A DNA stretch of 44,247 bases, from assembly GCA_002706205.1 (NCBI GenBank), contig PAKC01000092.1:9520-53766 (forward strand). Reading direction: 5' to 3'. This document shows, one piece after another, positions 33,512 through 42,685 of the stretch. The stretch's first letter is position 1; the number at the start of each line of letters is the position of its first letter. Position numbers and translations under genes: made by a program. Source of the DNA: Halobacteriovoraceae bacterium. GTDB lineage: Bacteria; Bdellovibrionota; Bacteriovoracia; Bacteriovoracales; Bacteriovoracaceae. The notes below the pieces were generated by a model. The model had not been told where the DNA came from, made no database searches, and saw nothing but the letters and a program-made list of their open reading frames with translations.

Positions 33512-35437
33512 ATGACAGACAGCAATAAAAACTGGTCCATTGAGGATTCATTACATACCTATCAAGTCAAAAGATGGGGAGAAGGCTATTTTGGTATTAA
33601 CCCACAAGGAAACCTTAGTGTTTACCCTACTAAAGAGCTTAATGGTCCACTTATTGATGTCCAAGCAGTTATAAAAGAAATAAAAAAAGAAGGTTTAGGC
33701 TTCCCTGCAGTGATTCGTTTTCATGATGTTCTTCGCTCTAAAGTCAAAAACCTTAACAACACTTTTAGCCAAACTATAAAAGAGGCAAACTACAAAGGAG
33801 ACTATTACGGGGTTTATCCTATAAAAGTGAATCAACTAAGAGAGGTTGTCGAAGAAATCACAGATATTGGCCGTGATTTTCATTATGGGCTCGAAGCAGG
33901 TTCAAAGCCAGAACTTCTTACAGTACTTGCCTATAATCACAATCCTAATGCCTTGACTATTCTCAATGGCTACAAAGATAAAGAATATATGCGCCTTGCT
34001 ATGCTTGGAACTCAAATTGGAAGAAATATTGTCATTGTGATCGAAAAATTCTCAGAAATCTATTCTGTTCTAGAGGCTGCCCAAGAGTTTAATGTAACTC
34101 CTATAATCGGAGTCCGAGCAAAACTTAGCTCTAAAACATCAGGAAAATGGTCTGAGTCATCTGGAGACTTTGCAAAGTTTGGTCTATCTATCACAGAAAT
34201 CATTGAGCTAATTGAACTGCTTAAAGAAAAAAATAAAATTGATTGGTTACAATTATTTCACTTTCATGTCGGCAGCCAGATACCAGATATCAGAGCAATA
34301 AAAGAATGTCTGACGGAGGGAGCGAGAATATTTGCAAATCTTGTCCAAATGGATGTTCCACTCAAATATATTGACGTTGGAGGAGGAGTTGGAATCAATT
34401 ACGATGGAACAAACTCAAACTGCTCATCCTCTACAAACTACACTCTTAAAGATTATATAGGTGATGTCATTTATATTATAAAAGATGTTTGTAATATTCA
34501 CCAAATTGCCCACCCTCATATCGTCTCTGAAACCGGCAGGGCAATTGCGGCTCATCACTCATGTGTTATTACTAATGTTTTTGGCAAGGTAAACCTTACA
34601 AGATATAAGGCCATCGATACATCTAAAAACCCGCATGATCATCACTTACTTAAAAATATTAAAGAACTTTATAAAGATCTTAATCATTCCAATTACCAAG
34701 ATATTTATAATGATGCATGTGTGATTAAAGATGAGGCCATAGCCGCTTTTAAGCTAGGAGTCGTCAACTTAACACAGAGGTCTCAGATAGAAACCTTGTA
34801 CTGGAATATATGTCATCAAATTATAAATATGACTGAGAATGAAAAATATGTCCCCGTTGAAATCAAAAAACTTAAATCTGTTTTGGCCGATAAATACTTA
34901 TGCAATTTTTCTCTTTTTCAATCTGCCCCTGATGCTTGGGCGATTGGCCAAATTCTACCTGTCGTCCCTATATCTTATCACAACGAGTCTCCTTATATTG
35001 AATGCACTCTTGCAGACATTACTTGTGACTCTGACGGTAAAATTAATCATTTTCTAGGTGAAGATGGTCACCGATCAACATTAAAAATTCACGATTTAAA
35101 AGGCAAAGAGGAATATTATATAGGTTTATTTCTAACTGGGGCCTATCAAGATACGATGGGAGATATGCATAATCTTTTTGGAAGATTAAATGAATTTCAT
35201 GTCTATGCAGACAGTGATGACCCTAATGGCTTTTATATCGAAGAATCTATCAAAGGAAATAGTGCTTCAGATGTACTCGAAATCATGCAATACAACTCAA
35301 AAGAAATGTGCAAAAAAGTTAAAAACGAAGTAGACCAACAAATTAAAGCCGGCAAACTTAAAGCAAGAATTGGAGTAAAACTTAACGACTTCTATGAGGC
35401 CTGCTTAAATAACTATACTTATCTAGGAAACTCATAA
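33512..35437 (+). CDS. speA: biosynthetic arginine decarboxylase
   Basis: SpeA converts arginine to agmatine, the first step of one route to putrescine and spermidine. The 641-residue length matches the family. The PLP lysine is K105 in GVYPIKVNQLREVVEEI. The next signatures are GLEAGSKPELL, FHFHVGSQIPDIRAI, YIDVGGGVGINYDGTNS and SETGRAIAAHHS. The active-site Cys region is supplied by FLTGAYQDTMGDMHNLFG. AGAAGGAT lies before the ATG. No agmatinase or agmatine deiminase is nearby. It converges with the gamma carbonic anhydrase gene at one base. Confidence 0.97.
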   Translation: MTDSNKNWSIEDSLHTYQVKRWGEGYFGINPQGNLSVYPTKELNGPLIDVQAVIKEIKKEGLGFPAVIRFHDVLRSKVKNLNNTFSQTIKEANYKGDYYGVYPIKVNQLREVVEEITDIGRDFHYGLEAGSKPELLTVLAYNHNPNALTILNGYKDKEYMRLAMLGTQIGRNIVIVIEKFSEIYSVLEAAQEFNVTPIIGVRAKLSSKTSGKWSESSGDFAKFGLSITEIIELIELLKEKNKIDWLQLFHFHVGSQIPDIRAIKECLTEGARIFANLVQMDVPLKYIDVGGGVGINYDGTNSNCSSSTNYTLKDYIGDVIYIIKDVCNIHQIAHPHIVSETGRAIAAHHSCVITNVFGKVNLTRYKAIDTSKNPHDHHLLKNIKELYKDLNHSNYQDIYNDACVIKDEAIAAFKLGVVNLTQRSQIETLYWNICHQIINMTENEKYVPVEIKKLKSVLADKYLCNFSLFQSAPDAWAIGQILPVVPISYHNESPYIECTLADITCDSDGKINHFLGEDGHRSTLKIHDLKGKEEYYIGLFLTGAYQDTMGDMHNLFGRLNEFHVYADSDDPNGFYIEESIKGNSASDVLEIMQYNSKEMCKKVKNEVDQQIKAGKLKARIGVKLNDFYEACLNNYTYLGNS

Positions 35438-35438
35438 A

Positions 35439-35966
35439 TTAACTCTTAATCAGCTTCACATTATTTTTAAACAAACGAGAGTTTTCGATATAACTTAAAT
35501 AATGGGTCGAAATTTGTTCTACTTCCTGGGCTGAAAGCTCTCTAATAAACTTAGCCGGCAAACCGCGAATAAAGCTTCCTGCAGGATAAACTTTTCCAGG
35601 AGGCACAACTGACCCTGCGGCAACCAAACAATTATCTCCTATAACCGCTCCGTCTAATATTTTTGCACCCATTCCAATTAAGCATCCATCCCCTATTGTA
35701 CAAGCATGAATAACTGCACTATGTCCTATCGTTGTATTTTTTCCAATTTTTACACCTAAATCTTGAGTTACATGCACAAGGCTTAGATCTTGTATATTCG
35801 TATTTTCTCCCACGTAAATAGAGTTTATGTCAGCGCGCAAGACACAGTTGTGCCAAATATTAACCTGGCTTTCAAGCACCACATTTCCAATAATTTTTAC
35901 CCCTTCTGCAATATAATTAGAAGAATCAATCTTTGGAACAAATGTTTCACATGAAAATAATTGCAT
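35439..35966 (-). CDS. gamma-class carbonic anhydrase-like protein (left-handed beta-helix)
   Basis: A 175-residue protein of the gamma carbonic anhydrase/YrdA family. Repeated hexapeptides (VKIIGNVVLESQVNIWHNCVL, VGENTNIQDLSL, VKIGKNTTIGHSAVI, CTIGDGCLIGMGAKI) build the left-handed beta-helix. The three zinc ligands of the family are visible as His in LVHVT and the pair in GHSAVIHACTI. The family hydrates CO2 or simply binds metal; many bacterial YrdA homologues show no activity, so catalysis is uncertain. AAGGAG lies upstream. It is divergent from the Maf-like gene across only 29 bp. Confidence 0.92.
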   Translation of the reverse strand: MQLFSCETFVPKIDSSNYIAEGVKIIGNVVLESQVNIWHNCVLRADINSIYVGENTNIQDLSLVHVTQDLGVKIGKNTTIGHSAVIHACTIGDGCLIGMGAKILDGAVIGDNCLVAAGSVVPPGKVYPAGSFIRGLPAKFIRELSAQEVEQISTHYLSYIENSRLFKNNVKLIKS

Positions 35967-35995
35967 ATACAGACTCCTTGTAGTAAGTAAATATT

Positions 35996-36580
35996 ATGAA
36001 AAGAATAATACTTGCAAGCAATTCTCCCTACCGCAAAGCTTTACTTGAGCGATTAGGAATAAACTTCACTTGCCTTAACTCTAATCTGGATGAATCAATA
36101 CTTAAAGAAAAGATTCAAGATCCTCAAGAATTGACACGTCAACTCGCCCTAGAAAAGGCAAAAAATATTGCCAAAAATCATAAAGAGGCACTTGTTATTG
36201 GTTCTGACCAAGTTTGCCACTTTAAAGGTCAAATACTTGGAAAGACGGGTAATTTAGAAGACTCTTTTAAGCAACTCACCTACCTTCAAGGACATACACA
36301 CGAGCTCATTACGAGCTATGCTATAATTGATAATAACGTTGAGATTGTAAAAACAAACATAACAACTCTCCACATGAGAGAATTAAACGACTTACAGATT
36401 AAAAAATACTTAAGTGCTGATAATCCCATTGACTGTGCTGGCTCATATAAACTAGAACTAAATGGTATAAGTTTATTTAAGAAAATTGAGACTGAAGATC
36501 AAACTGCGATCATTGGTTTACCACTTTTAAGTTTAGCAGATGATCTTATAAGTTTAGGGCACACTATCCCGCCCTATTAG
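35996..36580 (+). CDS. Maf/YceF-like nucleotide pyrophosphatase
   Basis: A Maf-family house-cleaning pyrophosphatase of 194 residues that removes modified nucleotides from the pool. The start RIILASNSPYRKALLERLG, VIGSDQVCHFKGQILGK and the C-terminal CAGSYKLELNGISLFKKI match the YceF branch better than YhdE. In that branch the known preference is 7-methyl-GTP. IIGLPLLSLADDLISLG ends the domain as in YceF. The ATG has no strong ribosome site. It is probably co-transcribed with the response regulator that follows 14 nt later. Confidence 0.92.
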   Translation: MKRIILASNSPYRKALLERLGINFTCLNSNLDESILKEKIQDPQELTRQLALEKAKNIAKNHKEALVIGSDQVCHFKGQILGKTGNLEDSFKQLTYLQGHTHELITSYAIIDNNVEIVKTNITTLHMRELNDLQIKKYLSADNPIDCAGSYKLELNGISLFKKIETEDQTAIIGLPLLSLADDLISLGHTIPPY

Positions 36581-36594
36581 CAAGGAGAAAAGGG

Positions 36595-37296
36595 ATGTTT
36601 ATATCTAAAAAATTATGGATTATTGAAGACATGGAAGACTTGCAGCCAATCTACAATCACATTTTTAATGGTGATGAATTCCACCTTCATTTCTTCACAT
36701 CATTTGATGAATTCAGCAGAGCCTATGCTTCGGAGAAAAGTCACCCTGATCTTATTATAGCTGATATCATGCTAGAAGACGGGCACTTTTTTAAACTACT
36801 CAACGAATCTGATATGACTCTTAATACTCCTTACTTGGTAATTTCATCCTCAGATGATCTTGAGACGATCAGAAGTGCATATCAAGCTGGTGCGATTGAT
36901 TACCTCTTGAAGCCCTTTAATCAAAATGAAATTAGAGCTAAAGTTGAAAGACATTTAATTAATATCGAAGAAAGAATACAAGAGACCTCAAAATCACTAG
37001 AAGCTTTAAATCTCGATCTCACTCAATTTACAAATAAAGAAATTAAGATTATTGAAAGTTTCAATATGAAAGAAGAGAAAACACTTCATAGAAATGAGAT
37101 TGTAAAAGTTATCTGGAAAAACATAGCAATTCACCCAAATACACTTGATGTTCATATTTACAATTTAAGAAAGAAGTTAAAACCATTTGGCTATGGTATC
37201 AAAGCAATTGGTAATGGCTTATTCAAGTTTATCGACATCAAGATCAAAGATAAGCCAGATGTTGCAAAACAACAAACAAATATTGAAACCGTATAA
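36595..37296 (+). CDS. response regulator with winged-helix output
   Basis: A 233-residue regulator with receiver domain residues 5-120. The acidic pair is E11-D12 and phospho-acceptor D57 lies in LIIADIMLED. Ser in VISSSDD takes the Thr position, and the switch Lys lies in YLLKPFNQNEI. The output (about 140-225) is an OmpR-type winged helix with ITHPNTLDVHIYNLRKKLKPFG-like recognition-helix sequence, although its first strands are short. No kinase gene is adjacent, so its partner is unknown. AAGGAG precedes the ATG, which lies 14 nt after the Maf-like gene. A strong terminator follows. Confidence 0.88.
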   Translation: MFISKKLWIIEDMEDLQPIYNHIFNGDEFHLHFFTSFDEFSRAYASEKSHPDLIIADIMLEDGHFFKLLNESDMTLNTPYLVISSSDDLETIRSAYQAGAIDYLLKPFNQNEIRAKVERHLINIEERIQETSKSLEALNLDLTQFTNKEIKIIESFNMKEEKTLHRNEIVKVIWKNIAIHPNTLDVHIYNLRKKLKPFGYGIKAIGNGLFKFIDIKIKDKPDVAKQQTNIETV

Positions 37297-37316
37297 AACC
37301 TTAACGAAACCAAAAT

Positions 37317-37350
37317 AAAAAAAAGATCCTATGCAGGATCTTTTTTTTTA
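37317..37350. terminator. strong bidirectional rho-independent terminator
   Basis: AGATCCT-ATGC-AGGATCT core flanked by eight A and nine T, giving a continuous stem. It lies 20 nt after the response regulator stop and ends only 14 nt before the next ATG. Confidence 0.9.
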
Positions 37351-37364
37351 TCTATCATTTTCTT

Positions 37365-37922
37365 ATGAAAAAAAACTCATTATTATTACTTCTCTCTATA
37401 CTTTTACTGCCATTCAATCTTCAAGCTTCAACGAAATTGGACAGTTCCATCTTAGACTCTATCAAGGCCATATTACCAAATATTGAAAATAATCAAAAAA
37501 TTAAAACTCAAGGCTGCTCATTTCAAAAACAAAAGTGGCTTACGGCCTTACTTACCCAAGAAAGTTTTACTGAAACCCTAAAGTTTAAAAAAGACTGTGA
37601 TTTAGAAGGTCAATATACAGTTAAAGTTAATGATTTTTTCCCGATTAATCTTAAAATTCAAAAGCATAAACATATCAAAAGAATTATCACAAATTTAAAA
37701 TTAGAAATTATCTTTACTGAGTCGGCACAGCTTCAAATAAAAATGAAGGATGCTATTTTAAAAAGTAACAAAGATATAAGTTTTGATATGACCTATAAAA
37801 TAGAAATTGATCCCATGGCAGCGTCTCCTTTAAGAAAACACAAAGGTGGGGAAGTTTTCTTAAAACAAGTAGGAACAAAAAAGATAAATAAAAGTTTTCC
37901 CATCAATTTAAAAACTATGTAA
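37365..37922 (+). CDS. small secreted hypothetical protein
   Basis: A 185-residue protein with a clear signal peptide (KKNSLLLLLSILLLPFNLQAS, cut after QAS) and a mature part of amphipathic beta strands. It includes two Cys (GCSFQKQ, KDCDLEG). I recognise no family; the strand pattern (GQYTVKVNDFFPINLKIQ; NLKLEIIFTES) suggests a small beta-rich periplasmic domain. The ATG has no Shine-Dalgarno and sits just after a strong terminator, with TATCAT six bases before it, so it may be leaderless. A similar-sized secreted gene follows in the same direction. Confidence 0.7.
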   Translation: MKKNSLLLLLSILLLPFNLQASTKLDSSILDSIKAILPNIENNQKIKTQGCSFQKQKWLTALLTQESFTETLKFKKDCDLEGQYTVKVNDFFPINLKIQKHKHIKRIITNLKLEIIFTESAQLQIKMKDAILKSNKDISFDMTYKIEIDPMAASPLRKHKGGEVFLKQVGTKKINKSFPINLKTM

Positions 37923-38006
37923 TAATTACAGTCCTCACTATTAAAACAAGAAGCCAACTCATCTTCTGCTATAATTTCATTATCTCATCTTAAAAAAGGA
38001 GTTTAT

Positions 38007-38435
38007 ATGAAAACGGCGATAAGCTATTTTTTTATTTTCATCTCCCTTAATACTTTTGCTAGTACAACGACGCAAGACTTTACGGGAAAATACGAATTGA
38101 TCTCTGGAGATCAAGACTGTGCTCAAAACCTAAGACTCTCTAGTTACTTTGATGACGAGTTAACAGTCGACAATCTTGAAACATCTAATCTTTTATTGGG
38201 CTTTAGTTCAATAAATGAAGGAGTGACATCAAAGACTTATGGTCAACTTGGACACAAAATTTGCTATAAAAATACAATAGAAGGTAATAAGCTTATCAAA
38301 TATCAATCAGAAGAAATTTCTATTTTTAGACCTTGTTTACTTACGAAACTAAATGCTGTACACAGTTTAGAAATAAATGCAGATAAACTCCTGACTCATA
38401 TTTATCAAAAAAATTGCCAATATCAAAAATTATAA
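38007..38435 (+). CDS. small secreted hypothetical protein with four cysteines
   Basis: A 142-residue protein with signal peptide TAISYFFIFISLNTFAS and mature sequence starting TTTQDFTGKYELISGDQDC. The pattern TGKYELISGD followed by short strands resembles small lipocalin-like or META-type secreted beta proteins, but no family can be assigned. The mature part has four Cys, enough for two disulfides. AAAAAAGGAG is a strong ribosome site. It converges with the 1346-residue gene and shares the hairpin between them. Confidence 0.7.
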   Translation: MKTAISYFFIFISLNTFASTTTQDFTGKYELISGDQDCAQNLRLSSYFDDELTVDNLETSNLLLGFSSINEGVTSKTYGQLGHKICYKNTIEGNKLIKYQSEEISIFRPCLLTKLNAVHSLEINADKLLTHIYQKNCQYQKL

Positions 38436-38443
38436 TATTGAAA

Positions 38444-38480
38444 CTTAAAGCACGACTTAGTTTTCAAGTAGTGCTTTAAG
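38444..38480. terminator. convergent terminator hairpin
   Basis: CTTAAAGCAC (38444-38453) pairs perfectly with GTGCTTTAAG (38471-38480), with an inner ACTT/AAGT pair. It lies between the convergent secreted-protein genes and includes the last codons of the minus-strand gene. T runs on both sides are modest. Confidence 0.65.
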
Positions 38481-41400
38481 CTTTTCCTTATCAGATTCTT
38501 CAACATCTTCATAATTTATACTTTCTTCTTCGGAAGTTACAGAAGCCTGTGCCCGTTTAAGAACACGATCATAGTTTCTTTTATAGGCCTTAGAAACGAT
38601 TGTAAACAAAGTATCAGCTTTTTGTCGATCTAACTCTTTTTTACCTTTTCTGAGTCTATTTAATAAGGACTCAACCTCTTGAGTGCTCATATTCTGATCT
38701 TGATATCTTTGTTGATTATTTGAACTCCCATATTCAGAAGCTGTTGAATTTGATGAATGTCCACTTTGTTGATGACTAAGTCTTGAGGGCATGACAATAT
38801 TCACACCAGAGGAAGTCGCTTGATTCTGTCCCGACTCATCTGACTGCGAAGAACTTAACGTATCATTCATCTGATTAACAGCATCAGCTAAATTATTTAA
38901 ACTTTTTGCATTTCCACTCCCTCGAGATTTTGAATCACCAAACTTAGATAGTTTTACAGACTCAGTTGGTGAGTTAGCTTTACTTAGAAAAGATTTATTT
39001 TCGGCGAGGGCATTTTGACTTGTTTTAGAGGCTAAATTAGCACTCGCTTTTTCAAGATTTTTTTGTGAACTGATATCGGCATTCCTTCTCAAAGCACTAG
39101 ACTTTGCTGCATTTAAAGCTTCAATTTCAGCAGGATTAAAAACTTCTGACTTTGATAGTTTATCCATCTGAGAATTAAAAACTTCCAGATTTGTCTCTCC
39201 TTCGAAATTAAGTTTCTTAAAAATATCATAAAATGCTTTTCTGTACTTTATATTTCTAGACTGAGTACCAGCAGCAGCCTCTCCTAAAGAATTATATTCC
39301 TTAACCCTTTTTTCCCAGTCAGCGTTATATAAGCTTGCAGCATCAGCATATTTAATTGCACGAGAAGAAGCCAAAGAGCCTAATTGCTTCATATTATAAG
39401 CGACCAGATTAAAATACTGATCCATACCAACTAAAGGATAACCCATATAATTATTTTTTGTTAAGTGAGACCATTTATAATGAATTTCATAAGCATATTT
39501 AGCAAAATCAGAAGCTTCCGAAGAAGACTCAAATAAGTAACCAAAACCAATCGCTTCTTTATCAGACAAATTGGCCCCACAGTCATTTAGAGTTTTACAT
39601 AAGGCATATTTTCTGGCCCCATTAATAACGGCAACTTTGGGTTTTTTCATATTTTCAATTTGAATTTTTCCCTTCATCGGTAAAAAATGACCTGCTTTAA
39701 TCGCATCACCCAAATGGTCCTGATTACCAAAACTGTCACCACCATTTAGATAGCCGCTTTTAATATGTCCACCTGGTGCCCTTCCTTTTAAATAACGGAT
39801 ACCCGAATCAGTAGCATCTCGTAACATCTCAGGAAATGTTTGCGTATATTTTGGCATCTTATTTAATGAAATAATATTCTCAGAAACAAATAAAGGTAAA
39901 GTTGGATCCATGACATAATTTATATAACCATCAGCATCTTCACGATACCCGGCCTTAAAACATGTCGATGCGCGCCCTTTTGTTTGACACCTCAGGCTCG
40001 ACTGTAAAGCTTTGTTATCAAAACGAGGACCTAAGAAATAACGATGAAACCCATCCATTTTTTTCACACAAACACCTAGAACCCTTTTCACACACTTACC
40101 CTTAACCGTTTTTACGTCAACAATCTCCGGAGTAGAATCAATATCATCTCCTTGATAATATCGCCAAGCTGCTTGCATTGAGTGTTTAGTTGCTGCCTTA
40201 GAATAACCAGCTGAACCTTTATCAAAGTCAAAAAATGAATTGGCCAAGATTCCATTTCCTAAACCTAAAGTCAGTATATTAAAAATTTTAAACCAACCAG
40301 GTCTATAAGTATAACCCCACTTATAAAGCATGACTGAATGTCCTTCAGGATTAGATTTCATCAACCTTTTCCCAGAGATACGATCTTTAAAAACTTCATG
40401 GAAGTCAATATTGGAAATAAAATCACTTAATTCTGATAATTCTTTTTCAAGGTCCGAGTTATCGACAAATCTTTTCACCTGAGCTTCAGCTCTAAGCTGT
40501 AACCACTCAACTAAAAGTTTTTCATGAGAAATAGCGATAGCACCTTTATCTATTTCCTCAATTCTGGCATTATCTTTATCTACCTCTGAAACCTTTTTAT
40601 CCAATGTAGAAATAGAGGTTCCGTCAATTTTACTTTCTTTTTGTCCTTTATTTAAATCTTTCCCTAAAGAAACTTGTAATTCTTTTTTCTGAACGTCACA
40701 ATTATTGTTAAAAAAGTTTTGTTTCACCGAACTAAAGTTGGAAGGCCCAAAAATAGCGACACATTTACAGGCCATATTCTTATCGATTTCCTGCATTTTT
40801 TTCAACATTTTTGAACGGTTTTTACGAAAGGTTTTAGCAACTTTATTTGCACGAGAAAATATATTACCTTTACTTCCGTCTTCCCAATAATCTTGAGTTC
40901 CTTTATGACTATAAACATACTCAAAGGCTCTTAAAAATAGTTCTGCATTTTTTTCTTTATTTGAAGCATCTCTCCAAGCATCATTTAAAGAGTTGAATTC
41001 ACATTTTTTAATATCAGAATACGTTTTAGCTGTAACTCCAGGTATTTGATATTTATTTATATAGTCTTGTTTCTTTAAAGAAACACCCATTGCTCCAGTT
41101 TTTGCCATACAAATACGATATTGCTCTGATCCTTGAGTATTGTTTTTAGCGCAAGCTTCTCCTTTTTTTACATTTTCAGCGAGGTATTTTTTTTCAGTTT
41201 TATCAACTGCTCGCATACAATTATTGTGTGAAGGGCTTCCATTACTAAATTTATCACCACACTTCTCACGTTGTTTGGCCACATCATCCATTTGTTTTTG
41301 GGTTAACCCAGTAAATTTATCCTCCGTATAGTTTTTTTCTAATCTATCAACAGCTTCTAAACAGGCGGTTAAATCTTTTGAATTTGCAGCATTGTTAGTC

Positions 41401-42497
41401 TGACAATCTGAACGTTTTTCTTTTATAAGTTGTTTTTGTGCTTCAGATATTTCATATTTCTTTTCTGCGGCCTTTACAGAACTCACAAAAATATTTAAGA
41501 CAAAGTGAACGGACTTGAGTATTCCTTGCTTAAATGAATCATGAAAACTATATTTAGGTACAGGTGCAACACATCGTCCCTTAACGTTTAAAAATCCAGG
41601 ACAACAGCTCTTGCCTTTAACTAATTTATTTCCATCTCTAACACAGTCTAGACATTTCGAAACTTCAATGCATCGATTATTAACACATGATTGAGAACAA
41701 CAGTCCGAAGATGTTTGACACAAATCACCAGTATTTTTACAAGAATTTGTAACAATCACATCGCTGATATCTAAATTTGTACAACTTCCTTGAGCGCAAA
41801 TAAAGTTTTCTTTATCACATTTTTCACCAATATTTCTAATACGAGAACAGACAAACTGAGCTCTACAGCTTCCTGCTGATTCGGAAGTTTTTTTGTAACA
41901 AATTCCAGAGCAACAATCATTATTTTTCTGACAAGTCTCAGTGGATTTCAAACAAGACTTTCCCTGAAGAGCTTCTTTTGCCACTTGAACTTTTACATGA
42001 TTCATGCAACATTTTTTATTCCCAACAACCTCACCTTCACTAGCACAGCCAATAGAGTTTGCAGTTATTTTTTTCAAATAGCCATCAAACACTTTTTTAT
42101 ATTTATTTTTCCAAAAATTATAAATCTGTTGCTCACTCAAACCTTGAGGAGTTGAGAGATTAAATAGTCGCTTATATTCTGAGACCCAAAATAGTAAATT
42201 TTGATTTGTAGCGTAGCCTGAAATATATAATGATTGAGCTTGTTGATAAAAGGCCGTATAAAGATCTTTTGGTAAATACCCTTTAAACTCCGTTGACGTT
42301 TTTAAATTACGCTGCTTCCAGGCAACTTCAAACAAATTTTCATACGCTTGCCGATAGTCTTTAATCTCTGCTTGGGTTAAGCTTGTTTGATAATAACTTT
42401 TATCGTTTTTCACTTGTTGCAATAATGACTGTATCTGATTACCCATTGCAGTTTGGGCCCACAAAAGCAAAAAGATCACTATTGATAAATTTCTCAT
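38457..42497 (-). CDS. very large secreted cysteine-rich protein
   Basis: A 1346-residue protein with a signal peptide (NLSIVIFLLLWAQTAMGN) and no later membrane helix. Residues about 150-310 are packed with cysteines in knottin-like order. Examples are SCLKSTETCQKNNDCCSGIC and SCKNTGDLCQTSSDCCSQSC, each followed by further Cys. This is the C-CC-C-C layout of disulfide-knotted domains. Next is a region of charged helices with scattered Cys pairs (350-480). A long globular middle (about 480-1080) shows no known family and contains MACKCVAIFGPSN and CVKRVLGVCVKK. A Ser/Gln/Asn-rich linker (about 1190-1270) and a charged coiled C-terminus close the protein. GAGGAT lies before the ATG. It must be exported by Sec; surface display or a role in prey contact are guesses only. 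Confidence 0.82.
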   Translation of the reverse strand: MRNLSIVIFLLLWAQTAMGNQIQSLLQQVKNDKSYYQTSLTQAEIKDYRQAYENLFEVAWKQRNLKTSTEFKGYLPKDLYTAFYQQAQSLYISGYATNQNLLFWVSEYKRLFNLSTPQGLSEQQIYNFWKNKYKKVFDGYLKKITANSIGCASEGEVVGNKKCCMNHVKVQVAKEALQGKSCLKSTETCQKNNDCCSGICYKKTSESAGSCRAQFVCSRIRNIGEKCDKENFICAQGSCTNLDISDVIVTNSCKNTGDLCQTSSDCCSQSCVNNRCIEVSKCLDCVRDGNKLVKGKSCCPGFLNVKGRCVAPVPKYSFHDSFKQGILKSVHFVLNIFVSSVKAAEKKYEISEAQKQLIKEKRSDCQTNNAANSKDLTACLEAVDRLEKNYTEDKFTGLTQKQMDDVAKQREKCGDKFSNGSPSHNNCMRAVDKTEKKYLAENVKKGEACAKNNTQGSEQYRICMAKTGAMGVSLKKQDYINKYQIPGVTAKTYSDIKKCEFNSLNDAWRDASNKEKNAELFLRAFEYVYSHKGTQDYWEDGSKGNIFSRANKVAKTFRKNRSKMLKKMQEIDKNMACKCVAIFGPSNFSSVKQNFFNNNCDVQKKELQVSLGKDLNKGQKESKIDGTSISTLDKKVSEVDKDNARIEEIDKGAIAISHEKLLVEWLQLRAEAQVKRFVDNSDLEKELSELSDFISNIDFHEVFKDRISGKRLMKSNPEGHSVMLYKWGYTYRPGWFKIFNILTLGLGNGILANSFFDFDKGSAGYSKAATKHSMQAAWRYYQGDDIDSTPEIVDVKTVKGKCVKRVLGVCVKKMDGFHRYFLGPRFDNKALQSSLRCQTKGRASTCFKAGYREDADGYINYVMDPTLPLFVSENIISLNKMPKYTQTFPEMLRDATDSGIRYLKGRAPGGHIKSGYLNGGDSFGNQDHLGDAIKAGHFLPMKGKIQIENMKKPKVAVINGARKYALCKTLNDCGANLSDKEAIGFGYLFESSSEASDFAKYAYEIHYKWSHLTKNNYMGYPLVGMDQYFNLVAYNMKQLGSLASSRAIKYADAASLYNADWEKRVKEYNSLGEAAAGTQSRNIKYRKAFYDIFKKLNFEGETNLEVFNSQMDKLSKSEVFNPAEIEALNAAKSSALRRNADISSQKNLEKASANLASKTSQNALAENKSFLSKANSPTESVKLSKFGDSKSRGSGNAKSLNNLADAVNQMNDTLSSSQSDESGQNQATSSGVNIVMPSRLSHQQSGHSSNSTASEYGSSNNQQRYQDQNMSTQEVESLLNRLRKGKKELDRQKADTLFTIVSKAYKRNYDRVLKRAQASVTSEEESINYEDVEESDKEKLKALLEN

Positions 42498-42685
42498 AAA
42501 ACATCCTCAGTTTATCCTCTATAACTTATTCTAATATAAATAACTTATCGACCAATAGACATATAGATTAAGTTATTGAAATTGCGAAATATGAAGGGTT
42601 TATATTGCCTATTTTTTAGTGCAAAAAATGAATATAAAGGGCTAAAATGAATAAAATTTTAACTATTTGGCCAGGAGACCTATTT

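Noticed and set aside
40705-41331. Plus-strand ORFs of 61 and 63 aa
   Set aside because: They are shadows on the opposite strand of the 1346-residue gene.
42545-42572. GTCGATAA on the minus strand upstream of the 1346-residue gene
   Set aside because: The -10 half matches sigma-28, but the -35 at the same spacing (CTTAATCT) matches only three of eight positions.
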